DNA from: Malurus cyaneus samueli
Lineage: Eukaryota; Chordata; Aves; Passeriformes; Maluridae
Assembly (NCBI GenBank): GCA_009741485.1
Contig: CM019227.1
Span: forward strand, 12,439,647 to 12,503,646
DNA: 64,000 bases
Direction: 5' to 3'
Shown here: in pieces, positions 49,301 through 61,400 of the stretch
Numbering within the stretch: position 1 is the first letter of the stretch
Layout of the letters: every line of letters starts with the position of its first letter
Position numbers and translations under genes: made by a program
Notes under the pieces: generated by a model
Told to the model about the DNA's origin: nothing
The model's database searches: none
Seen by the model: the letters and a program-made list of their open reading frames with translations, nothing else

Positions 49301-52300
49301 AATAATTGGGAATACACTTATCAAAGATTTTGCTGTTTAAATGCAGCAAGCAGTGATCACATTAGGAGTTATGCCCAAAAGGGTTAAAACTTAGTTAAAT
49401 ATGTAGATTTTTCATAGAAATAACAAAAAGCACATGCTCAACAGGCAGGTCACTTTCCTGCCAACATCAAATCTCAATTCCAAGGCTTTGGGTCATTCCA
49501 GTATTTCAAAGAACTAAGTTGCCAGACCTTTGTTTTTCAATAAGGTCAATATGGAACACACGTCCCTAGCTCACTTTAAAAAAATGTAAGAAGTTTACCA
49601 TGTTGATTTTCTAAGTTGCTATTTCTTTGGATTGATTTGATTTGTTTTAAGGATTGCTATGGTTTTCATAATTACCCAAACTACATGCCAGACTATCACA
49701 TGTGGATATTGGGTACAGCAACATGCCTTCTAGGAGTACTCGTTTACAATTTGGACCAAGTGCTAAAACATTATTCCTGCAGAATCTGAAGCTTAAAATT
49801 TCTTCCAATTATACTCTTCATATGTAGGCAAAATACTTAACATTATGAGATGCAAGAAGATGCAATAAAATGTACACTGATATAAAATTCAAACACTTAA
49901 AATTGCCTCTTAGTAATTCTTCCTTCTCAATGCTCATTCAATTTCTAGAGTTTTTAACACTATGAGTTTTAGCTAATAAATTTGTATGTATGATAGCCTG
50001 GGAAAATCTAAGTAAAGCAATTTAATTTGAAAATACTCAACATGACAGAGAAAGTGGGGATGATAGAGCTAATGCAATGCAATTCTTAGGTGCTGACATA
50101 AGGGGCTTCCATTGTCTCTGATCACACATTTGTATTCCTTCCCCACAAACCATCAGAAGGACCCTGCTCATATATTTTAGAAAGCTCAAGGAGTGAAGCA
50201 AGCAAGATTTTTTCTTCCTAACAAAAAAGGAAATTATTTTCGGCCAGTTCACCTCCCTGAACTGATACAGCAGTGGGGTAGGTATATAAAGCCAGGATCA
50301 AGAAGACTGGTCCCATCTGGAAGTTTACTGTGCGCGAGTCAAAAATAAAAGATAATGCTATTATTCTCTAGCAGCAGGGAAAATAAAAAATAAGAAACAA
50401 TAGTAGAGGAGAAAAAGAAATGTGGCTTTTGAAGCCACAATTATGCTTCCAAGCTTCTAGCCTTCTCTGTGTCTAATAGTTTTTCTCAGGTTTCTGATTC
50501 ATAATCAGTGTGACATTCTCTTGTTCAGAGAAGTACTGGTTATGTTTTAGGACTTATATTAAGCAGCTGCTTTGTAATTCACTTTTCTACTTAGAAGTTA
50601 TGTGGTGTGATAATTCTCACTTTTCCTATTTTATTCCACACTAGCACTTCTTACACACTCTGCACATAAGCAGCAGTCAGGTGAATAAGTATTGTGTGAA
50701 ACACAGAAGGCCACCAGTACAGCTAGTAGGTAAAATACTCAGAACTGTTAACAAACTACCTCTAAAATAGTATCTGTGCCGACGTGGGAAATCTATCTGT
50801 GCAAAGTAGGAATTGTGGTTGTGGTTGTGAAACTGCTGTATCATTAAAAACCTCAGAGGATGTGAAATCAGCCATATGCTGTCAGGGCTGAGTCATCCAT
50901 GTCTCAGACATGGGGCTGTGGAAAATGTCCCACCCTAGCAGCTCCCAGTTAGGAGGGAACATAAAAGAACAATGGGGTGTCTGAGCCAGATGGCAACTGA
51001 TTCACCAGCTCTTCCTGCATGCCAGGATCTTAAGCTATAGATTTTCCCCAAAAATAAAACAAATACCAACAGCTACAACCAGACCTCAAAAGCAAAAGCA
51101 TTTGAGAATTACTGTGAATAACAGGAAAGCAGAAAACCTGTGCATGGAGAAGGAACAGTGAGGTGTGCATTGCTAACCGAGGGCCAGCCAAATGGGAAGG
51201 AAACTGGCTTCAAAACCGTGACACAGACATGTATGCAACATCATTTAGTGAAGTTATGTACAGAAGTGGATGGCACAGCATGCACAGACTATGCCCAAAA
51301 CAACACTAGAACCAAGGAAGGGAAGTATACACAGTATATTCAGTGTTTTTTCAGCTGTATGATAGATGCCAGCTAATATAAAGAATCATTGATTTTATGA
51401 AATTTTTACACCTGTGCTTGTCTCCTTCAAGTATCACATCTTTCTAAGTGGTGAACCATAGACCCTGAGTGAGTGAACAGGGGGCAAAAGGAAAAGCTGT
51501 TCTTAACCTTTCAGATAATGTAGAGACACAGCTGTCAGTGCTCATCCTTGGGGCGGGGGCACATGTGCAAGCAGCCAGCAAAGTCCACATTTACCAAGGC
51601 ATAGAAGACAAATAATCTGACCGGAAACTGAACCAGAGAGAAACCTGCTTTCAACTCAGCTCAAACAAAGGTATATGGGCTTAGAGAGAAAGAATGGAAA
51701 CAAAGCAGTTGAGTCCATTTCCAGCTGACTGGACATTATGAAGCCTGTGAAAAGCCTGTTTCCTCTCACTACTGCATCATTTGAAATTTGCAGGTCAGTT
51801 GTCAGATTCTTACTTTCAATGAAAGTTAACATAATTAGGATTATTTTAGGAAACCTTCCAGGCAGTCATACTTAGAAATGGCTCTTCACTACAGAGGGGC
51901 TCTTCATTAAATAACTTGTGCAAAATTTGAGCAGTTGCTTGTCTATTTGTCCTATGGTTTTAGCCAAATGAAAGAGGAAGATTTTGTACCTGAAACAAGT
52001 ACTAATTCCTAATGAAATCTATATTCTTCGATATATTGTAAAATGACACCCCAGCTACTAAACTGGATTTTCAAAGTATGTGTAGATACACCAAAAAAAG
52101 GATAAAGACAACATTCAGAGTTGTTTTCTTAATATTATAGATAACTTATTCTGTCCTTAACTTCTTTATTCATAAAATAGCAAATTGCATTTTAAATATT
52201 TTCAATCCTCTTCATTATCATGGATTTCTTATGTGTTCTTAGGGAAAAAATGTATGAGGGTGCATGTGATGGTATCCTTTTTTTCTGGGTGGAGAACCGC

Positions 52301-55300
52301 AAGTAGGAACTTTGGAAATCACACATTAGCACAACATTCAAGTCAAACCATGTCCAAACAGCTCTGGCTGCCTGCACTTCAAAGCACTGGCAAACCCCTA
52401 CACAGTGTTCTTCCAAGGTTTGCTTGATTGCCATAGTGGTGAATCATGACCATAAAAGAAGCTGTGTGAATGTTGGTTGGTTTTTTTTCTCTCTGTACAG
52501 GAAACAATAAAACATTAATAAAAAAGTAAGGTCAAGAGAGAACTGCAGAACTGTTCTTCAGTGAGATCTGAGTGGCCAGTTTTTTTCCACCTGGGACACC
52601 CAGTCAAAAAATTTGTTATTGAAGATCTCGCTGTGACTCACACACGTTTAAATTCCAGATACAGATTTAACTCACTCCTAACTCTGACAAGCTGTGACAA
52701 ACAAATCCTGGAACATTTTATATCACTAAATCTGACAGAGTTTGGTGTAAGTCACTCCAGAGTATTCTAGTTTGTCTTGGGTTTATTACTCAGAAAAAAA
52801 AATCAAAGTATCGCAAAATTTGTGCCACTTAGCTCATAGAAAGACTAATGTTTTGCAAAATTAGACATCAAAGTTAATGAAGCATTAATATATATAATGA
52901 ATTTGCATTACCACAAATTCTGATACAGAGATTATGAAATGTTTGTCTGAAAGGTCTTTGAAATTTAATAAAAGATCTGCATGTCCTCTAACAAAATTGC
53001 TCATCTGTCCAAACTTTTAAAAGCAAATCAATCTTTCAACTGTATGGCAAATCTTGCAAAATCTTGCTTAGTACAATACTTCTGCAGAAATATTTCCTCT
53101 CTAGCATCTCAATTTTTTTTCTTGAAGATATAAACTTGATTTTTATTTCAACTATATAAAGGAACAGACTTATATTAGTGTAGGATACAATATGCTCTAT
53201 AAAATCTTTATATGAGCCCCCATTTTTGAAAGAAAAGAGGATTATGTAAAGCACATATCTTTTTAATTACAAATATATAATTCTGATAGCTAAGACCTCC
53301 TGCTAGTGCTCAGAATAGTACAGAATGCATTCTAATTTATTTTCTCTTTACAAGTATCTACTTGAATCTCAAGGGAGAAGAACAAGGAAAATCAAGGCTG
53401 AGTGAAATACGAAGTTCAGGTATCTTTTGTAACTCCATACACATGGAGAAAATAGCCCTTCACTTCAGGATGTCGAAGTCAACATCTGAGATCATTCACT
53501 GAATTATCACTTTTGTATACCAAAAGCACACAGCAACAGTGCAACAGCAGTTGCTGTGTGCTGACTCTCAAAAAATCTGTCTTTAAGGACAGTCAGTCGG
53601 TTTTGAAAATAGCAGGAAATCTAAGACTTCTGTGCAGCATTAAATATCACCTATTCAACTGTCAGTCCTACTCAAAAACCTGTTTTTATTTAATAATTTT
53701 CAAAGTAAGCATTAGCCTAATAAACAGCTTTCAGTATACAAATTTTACAGCTTCAACTCTTGTCTAGATTAAGAATACTGAGATTTAAATATCATAAAAA
53801 ATGTAAAACTAAAACTGTAACATTTCAAATAAAAGACTTCCCATTTCCAAGGAACGTATATCTGTAGGAAATGTGTTTGCTGTTGACAGGGGCTGATGAG
53901 AGCCAACTGGATTCAGCATTAATTTACAATTGTTTCAAACATACATAATACAGAATATTATGCCAAAGTCAGATGAGAACAGTAAAGCTCCTTTACAAAA
54001 TACAGCTATGTTTAACAATTTCCATTAAGTTGTGTTTTGGCACCAAAAAGATTCCTATGACCCAATTTCCACCTGCTCATTGGCTTTATATACCATCCAA
54101 AGTAAAGTACCAAGTGGGAAACTGCTAAGCAAAAGATAACAAAACAAGAGGTTTTTAACAGTTTGCAATGTGTATGACGTTATTTCTCCACTCAACTTAT
54201 GAAAAATATGGGTTAGGAAAGTGACGGAGACTGTGAACTGTTGTTCAGGGAAATGAGAGTTAAGAGACCGAGTGATTGGTATTTTGACAATTTGTAGCAG
54301 CAAACAGTCACAAACATTTATAAGAGTTACTATATAAATCCCAGTATTTTTATGTCCTGCATGTGGGTATCACATAATTACGAATACAAGAGTCAACAGT
54401 TCACTAACAGGAAATGTAGACACAAATATTAGATTCCAAGTCCTAGATATTTTTCAAATAGATGGCTTCCTAAAGGTTTTGTTTCTTGAAATAAAATTCC
54501 ACTTAAGCTTGTCAGGGGAAGATTGTTTAACTGAAACACTATTTAATAATTTTAATAACTGTATATGTGCAAAGTAGTTCAAGCTAATGTATTGCAAGTT
54601 AGTAGATTTCATGCTGCAAATGTGACACCGTACTTGCAAGCGCAACAACGGCAAATTTATAACATTTCAAATAGAACATTTCCCCAGAACATAAAACTTA
54701 CATCTTAAAATTCTGTGGGGAAACACACAGAATTATGTGTAATAATTCTCACATCATTATGTGATGCCTTTCAAAAAGTTTTATCTCAGTCTCTTTCAGC
54801 CTCTCAAGAAATGTCAATAATCAAATCCATTCAAGCCACTTCAATTGCACCTGTTTGCACAAGGCTTGAACTCTAACTTGTCTGAAGTTGATTTAGTTTC
54901 CAAAAACTCATTAAATACTGCTATTTATTGACTCAGTCATTTCAAACAGCTATTGGTTTGCATAGGCCTGTGCAAAAGTAAAATTAAGCTCAGCCCTGAA
55001 TACATTTGGTTTGAGTGTCTTATTTATAAATTTGGTCCTTTTATTCAAATGCATTTAATAGAACACAGTATGTACTTACTCTGTACAAAGTCCCTAAAGT
55101 TGCACTACAGAATTTTTAAATACAGGTCAAAGACATTACAGTATGCTTTTGGGAAAGAAGTTTTCAGGAAGGTCAAACCAATGAATCTTTAGAAATCCTG
55201 GTCTTAATGTCCTAATTAGGTCATCCTGAAATAAAAAGTAACTTGTTCCATCATTTGGCTCTTCTGCAAATAAAGATGCTATTTTCTTAATTCTCATTTA

Positions 55301-55314
55301 TTTATTACATATTT
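43396..55314. other. Gene-free AT-rich stretch
   Basis: Twelve kilobases without recognised exon, RNA gene or transposon. Simple repeats include a TTTC run at about 44579-44596, an ATT-rich run at about 44752-44782, GTTT units at 46868-46901, a G9 run at 48813-48821, and a GTGGTT repeat at about 50812-50828. Confidence 0.5.
46868..46901 (+). repeat. (GTTT)n simple repeat
   Basis: Seven or so GTTT units with small interruptions, an ordinary microsatellite. Confidence 0.8.
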
Positions 55315-55446
55315 TCATAGAATCATAGAACAGCCTGAGTTGGAAGGGACCCACAAGGATCCTTGAATCTAGCTCCTGGCCTTGCGCAGGATACCCCACA
55401 ATCCTACCCTGTGCCTGAGAGCATATTCCAAATGCTTCTTGAACTC
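55315..55446 (-). mobile_element. CR1 LINE 3'-end fragment
   Basis: The segment shows, in + orientation, TCATAGAATCATAGAACAG, TGAGTTGGAAGGGACCCACA, AGGATCCTTGAATCTAGCTC, CTGGCCTTGCGCAGGATACC, GTGCCTGAGAGCATATTCCA and ATGCTTCTTGAACTC. This is a classic CR1 3' UTR plus a two-copy terminal 8-bp repeat, on the minus strand. It is about 130 bp, 5'-truncated, and of a different CR1 subfamily from the one at 42065. Confidence 0.93.
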
Positions 55447-58400
55447 CTAAGCACCAGACTGTAAAGTAAAATCTGCTTTGTATGTAAAAATTAATTTAAA
55501 TAGGTGGTTTAAATATACTTTTCCTGCCTGCTATCTTCCACCAAAGGGAAAATTTGCTATCTAAAATCACTCTGAAGCTTTAACCAGAGACACATTTTGA
55601 TGTGTACCTTTATTATAAGGGACTTGTCATGTAACTGTAGTGACTTACTAAATGTCACTGGAAAGTATTTTTGTGTATTTATTCAAGGAATTTAAAAATC
55701 TTTGAGCGTTTTCTACAAATATCAAGATGAAAAGCCTCTGTTGTCCCACAGACCTCTATTCCTACACAAATATGCATTTTGTATTAGAAAACCTGGACTA
55801 TGATTTAGGAGAACAGCTATTCTAATTGTTCTTTAAATTCATTTCCCCTGCCTCCTCCCAGCTGCATTATTGCTGTGCAACATTCAAGTTGCATTAAAAT
55901 CCAGCTTCAGTGTAACAGGGTAACTGCCCAGGTTAGGTGTTCAGCGACCTCAGGCACACTTTCAGTGCCTACTGTTGTGAAGGCACCTCAAGAAGTAAGA
56001 ATTTGTCTTTTTTGAGTAAAGCAACTGCTCAGAATGAACTTCTATATGAAATCTTTCACACAGCAATTAACTTCCAAATGCCCCAAACCTTAGTACACAT
56101 TGTTCAAAGTAACACATCACCGAATGAATGCACATTTCTAACTCCATACTCTGAGCTGAGAGTTTACAATACCAGGAAAAGCTGCACTGCAGGTCTTCTC
56201 AGGACAAGAAGGCGGGGCGAGGGGTGACATAGTTTATGCAGTTATCTCGCTCCCTAAGGTTTGATGAAACAACTCTGTCCCTATGCATTGAATTAGGATA
56301 CACAATAACACAGTTCAGTTAAATAAAACAGTTTAGTTAAAACACTGAGTAGGCAGAGGGGAGGGGAAAGGACCAAGACATGTTATTTCACAGTGCAGAC
56401 AGACCCTGGAACGATTTCAGAAACACAAATGAGGCAGAATATCTTTAAAAGTGTATGGTCATATTTATCAAATGAAATTACAGAAAACTGTCATACCTGA
56501 TTTTGTCAAACACTTCGTAATAGATGTAAAACAAGTTTAATTCACCACACACTGCTTTCATGGAAAAAATTCACATAATCCCAAGTAAATAAGTACCGCA
56601 TTCATGTAAGCAATAATTCTTTTCATATGCAATAATGCCTCACATAAAAATAAAATACACTTATGGAGCTTAACTGAATTCCATCTCAGAGTAACATTAA
56701 ATATGTAACTATCACTTCCATTTTACAGACAGAGCAACTAGAGAAACAGAAGGGTTAAAGTGTGTTTCCCAATGTCACCCTAAAAACTGGTGGCTAAGCT
56801 GACGGTGACAAAAATCAGATTATCCAGCACCATCCTACCAGGAAAAAAAATTATCTGTCTCATAAATAACAGAGCAGCTCAGAAGTGTTTCTCCACTTTG
56901 CCAACATTGTGGATAAATGTTGGCAGGGTAAATGTGTGGAATTTGGCATAGAGCCTCTTTCCTTACAATGTGTCATTCATCCTCATTTTTAGCAATTCGG
57001 TGGCTGTTCCTTCTAGGTGGCTATTAAAGGGAAGAATAACAGAACAAACCTAGACAATGGAACTTATATTACACTAATGAAACATAAGTAGAACATCCAC
57101 TAGTAACTTGTAGCATTAAAACAGCTCTACAATAACCATCAGATTAAGTGCTGGAATCGTTCAAGCCCTGGGATCTATTGAAATACTAATTTGTCTTGAT
57201 TGATTTTCTTGGGAAAATGTGAAGTTCATTGTCATATGATTTTATACCAAATTGAAAGAAGTGCCAGAAAAATTGCCAGAGCAATTACTCTATCTAGAGC
57301 TAGCAAAACCAGGAAATTCTGTACTGTTTCCCTTTACAATGCTGTAAATCTTCACAGGTTCCCTGAAGAACTATTCTCAACTAAAAACTTTAGCAAAATA
57401 CAATATCAAATTCACATTTACAAAATCTTTAAATTTCTGCAGGTAGACTGAGTGTTGAGTATCCCAGCCATAGCTACTTGCATATAGTTCCAATAATCAA
57501 GAACTTCTGCCTTTTGAGAATAAGATTGTGTTGCAAGAATAAAAAAATACTATGAAAGCAAATAAGATATCCCTTCAATTGTATCTTATTCTACACTACA
57601 TTTGAAAATACACTTATGAACTGTTGCGGTTAAGTTGTATGCTGCTGTATAATCCTCAACTGAGCAGTGGAAATACAAATTAACTAAAGGAGAAGAAAAA
57701 CTCATTATTCATATTTGTTACAAAATCTCAAGTAAGTACATATAAAAACAAAGATCAAATATTTGTAGATTCCCACCAACCATGAACTTCAGTGTTAAAT
57801 TTACGATAAACATCCCAGGGTGGAATAGAGACAAATCACTAGATGAAGAATTGCTTTGGTTTCAGACAAATGATTTCTAGAAGATTTCAGCTTCCAAATT
57901 CAGGATTCTGTCAAATATAATATTCAGTAGCACGCATAGCGTAAGAATTGGGCGTTGTACAAGGGAACTCATGCAGCTGCTCAAACTCTAAGGCTTGCTC
58001 CCACTCAACTCAGTGCTTAAAGGAAAAAAAAAAAAGTCTTCCAGAGCATGAAAGGTGCGAGACAGTTGCAAACACGTGAGAGTGAGCTGGATCGCAGAGC
58101 AGTGCATGAACTGGCATGTTTGAATCTGACTAAGTGCCAAGCAGTTCTACAGTGATTTAAACAGGGCTCAAACTTCAGGAAATGAAGGGAGAGTAGGAGA
58201 CTGTGCTTTTGAATGTAGCATAGTATTATTTAATCACTAAGCCATTACCTTCTTCTAATGAAATGTAAGTAAAGCACTCATGATTTTCAACTCAACTATG
58301 TCAATTCTCCATTTATTCTTCTGTTTAGATATTTTGAATTTTATAAGGGTTGTTAAATCCCTGCCTTGGTTTTATTATTAAGCAGATACTGTGTATCTAT

Positions 58401-61400
58401 GATTATGGATGCTTTAACTTATTTATATTAGCCATTTTTTCCATTCTAGTTTCCAGTACTAATTTCAGTTACCTAAAACTCAGCCAGGGCATGCTAAGAT
58501 GGATCCACCCAACTAGAAGAATCAGTGGCACAGCTCAGATTTTCACTTAGGACCTTTCACTGATTTCTATTCCACAGAAAAAAGTCCATAACGTAGTACT
58601 CTTAGTTTGTTATCTACAATAATAGCTCTGTGCTGCTTGCACTAAAAGCTTTGAAAATTCAGTGTGATGGGGTTTTTAGTTTGAATGTGGACAGACATCA
58701 GTAAGGCTCTCCTAATCTATGGAGCAAACATCAGTGTCTGGTAGGTTCAGAATACATAAAGCAAAGGGAAACAATGGAAAATATAAAAAAGTTAACCCAT
58801 GAGTCGTGCAAATTTTTCTGATTTACTAAAAGCACTTGTATTTACATCTCACTACAGTAAACATTTTTACTTTCTGTTTTTTTAGGTTAGACTCCATTAA
58901 ACTTGGCAAGCAACGCATTTCTGCTTAGAGGAAACTTGAAAATCTTCTGACCTCTCTGCCAGACTGAACTCTGTCTGAGATGCAAATACATTTCAGCATT
59001 AAGAAAAAAGAACAAACCCCCAAGTTTCCTGAACATGAATTAGCTGGCACTTACGTTACTCAGAACAGTAGAGGAGTGTCAGCTTCCTGCTGTTTTTTCC
59101 CAGAAGTTTCTACAGTTGGACTGTTTGCAAATACAAGTTCAGTCAGATTTACAGGCCAGAAAGATCACTTACTCTGTTGCATTTCCCACAGTACTGAGAT
59201 GCCAATGCTTGCCTTATTCTTCCTGTGCATATCATATACACATCTGCAGTCATCACATACTCCCATCTAGAGCTGGACAACACATTTTTGTATGTTATTT
59301 TTAGAATGTGCCTTGCAATACAACCATGACCTCCCAAAGCCAGGATGGAATAGAAATTGAATATTCCCTTCAAAAACTGCTAAGACAAACATGCCTTGTT
59401 GTAGTGATGTCTTTTTCACCAAAATCTCCTAACAGTCTCAGTAATTATCTATAAGCTGAAAAGCAAAAAGCTGAAAACCTTGAAGTATATATAGCAACTT
59501 CCAGCTGTCTCAAAGAAACATACAGATAAGTGAACCTATTAGGAATGCTCAATAAGAAAATATTTCTCACTTTTACAAACTAAAATTAAATTAAATGAGG
59601 TTCTGGGGTTCTTATTAAGGATGTAAAAAGAATCAAGTAAAGGAATTTGTACAATGCAAACAATTTCTTTAATTTTCTAATGCCTATTTGACTAAAAGTT
59701 TGTGTATTGTTTGCGAACATAAAGTAGATACTTGTAAAGGTTTGTGATATAAATACCACAGTATTGACATTAATAGAAGACCGATAGGAAATGGGTAGTA
59801 GTAACCTTAGAGTATGTTACACTTTTACATGCGTGTTAAACAGAAATATGTCAGTGACTATTAAATTAATTGTCCCTAACAAGGACAAGACATATAAAAT
59901 CTTCTCCATTGTGAAACATCTATATCCTGCAGTCCAGCTAAGTGTTCAACACTTCCAGGCAGCTTTGGTAGAGTTGCATGCTATTCAATAAAACAGGATT
60001 TTATCATTTCTCACTCTAATATCACATTTGTCAAAGGGCATTCCTGCATTTACCTGCACAAGACTTGTTGGTTCTTTTTAAGAAACATTAAATGTGAAGA
60101 CATAGGCAAGAGTTTAAGAATTGACTTCTCATCTTTACTGATAATCTTTGTCCATTGTCTTTAAGAAATTTAAGGATTTTTTTTTAGGTTTTGGGTTAGC
60201 TCTTCAGCCTCCAAGGAAAACTCTTGCAATTTTCTCTATCTTTTATCGTGCTTGACAATGTACAATTCTCAGGCTGTTAGATGAGCTGTTTGTCAGTGCC
60301 TCCAGCCTTCCTGCTTGCAGGAGTTCCTTTGCACTGGTGGTAGCACGGCTGAACACAATCACTGCAGTACGTTAAACAGTCATCATGCCAGGTTATTCAT
60401 TTTATATTCCACTTTATGTAAATATTCTGCATATGGAAATGTGGTGCTCTGCCCATGAACACACTGAGATTACACAGACTGCCTGAATCATACAACAGCC
60501 TGTAAGAGGTAGAGACTGCAATTTCAAATGCAGTGATAATTTCAGTTCTTGTGAAGAGAAACAATGTGAAATCAATTTGCAAAAATGAGTAATGGATATT
60601 TAAATACTGATTACAGTTCACAAATCTACTTTAAACTGTGTGACTACATTCAAAATTGTACTTCATGTTCAATTCACAGCAGAATTTTTATCCCAATAAT
60701 TTATTCCTAAATATAAAGGTAAAATACACGCAAGTAAAACTGTATGTAGTGCAAACATTCAACATTTTTCAAAGTTTTTTTTACTGCATTTCTAAATGCT
60801 CTGTTTATGTGTGTGTTTGTTTATGAGAAATGCATTCAAGAAACCAGAAAGTGTTTGGTTTGTTTAACGTGAGCATTTTGTAAATAGAAACAGAAGAGAG
60901 TGTGATAGCCACACTTAAACTCGTTGTGCATTACCTTAGACTGTTGAAATACGCATGGGAAAGAATGCAGGGAAGTACCTTTATTTAAGAAACAGGAATT
61001 CAGAACATACCACAATTCTTGTCTCGTCTGAACTCCTGTAGAAGCAAAACACAGAACTTTCCAAATTCCTTTTATGAACTGAAATAACATCCACACTAGA
61101 TTGAAAAGCATCTGCTGACAGAAAAACTTCTGTTTCACCAAAATACACTGGCCTGAGTGGCTGTTTTGGTGAGCCAGAATAAGAAAGTCTGTATGCCTTC
61201 TAAGATACTGGGATACATGCACAAAAGCTTCTAACTCTTGCTCATAACTCACATACCCTAAGGTGAGGTTTCATGTACACAAAAAGACACCAGACAAGGT
61301 CTCTTCAAATATGAGTTTGTACGTTCAGAAAGTCTTCGAAAATTGCCTATTTTTAATTTTCATTTTGTATTTTATTATTAGTCGAAAATTACTATAACTG

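Noticed and set aside
60836..61252. 138-residue minus-strand frame, considered as a PARN terminal exon
   Set aside because: The translation does not look like any part of PARN or another family I know.
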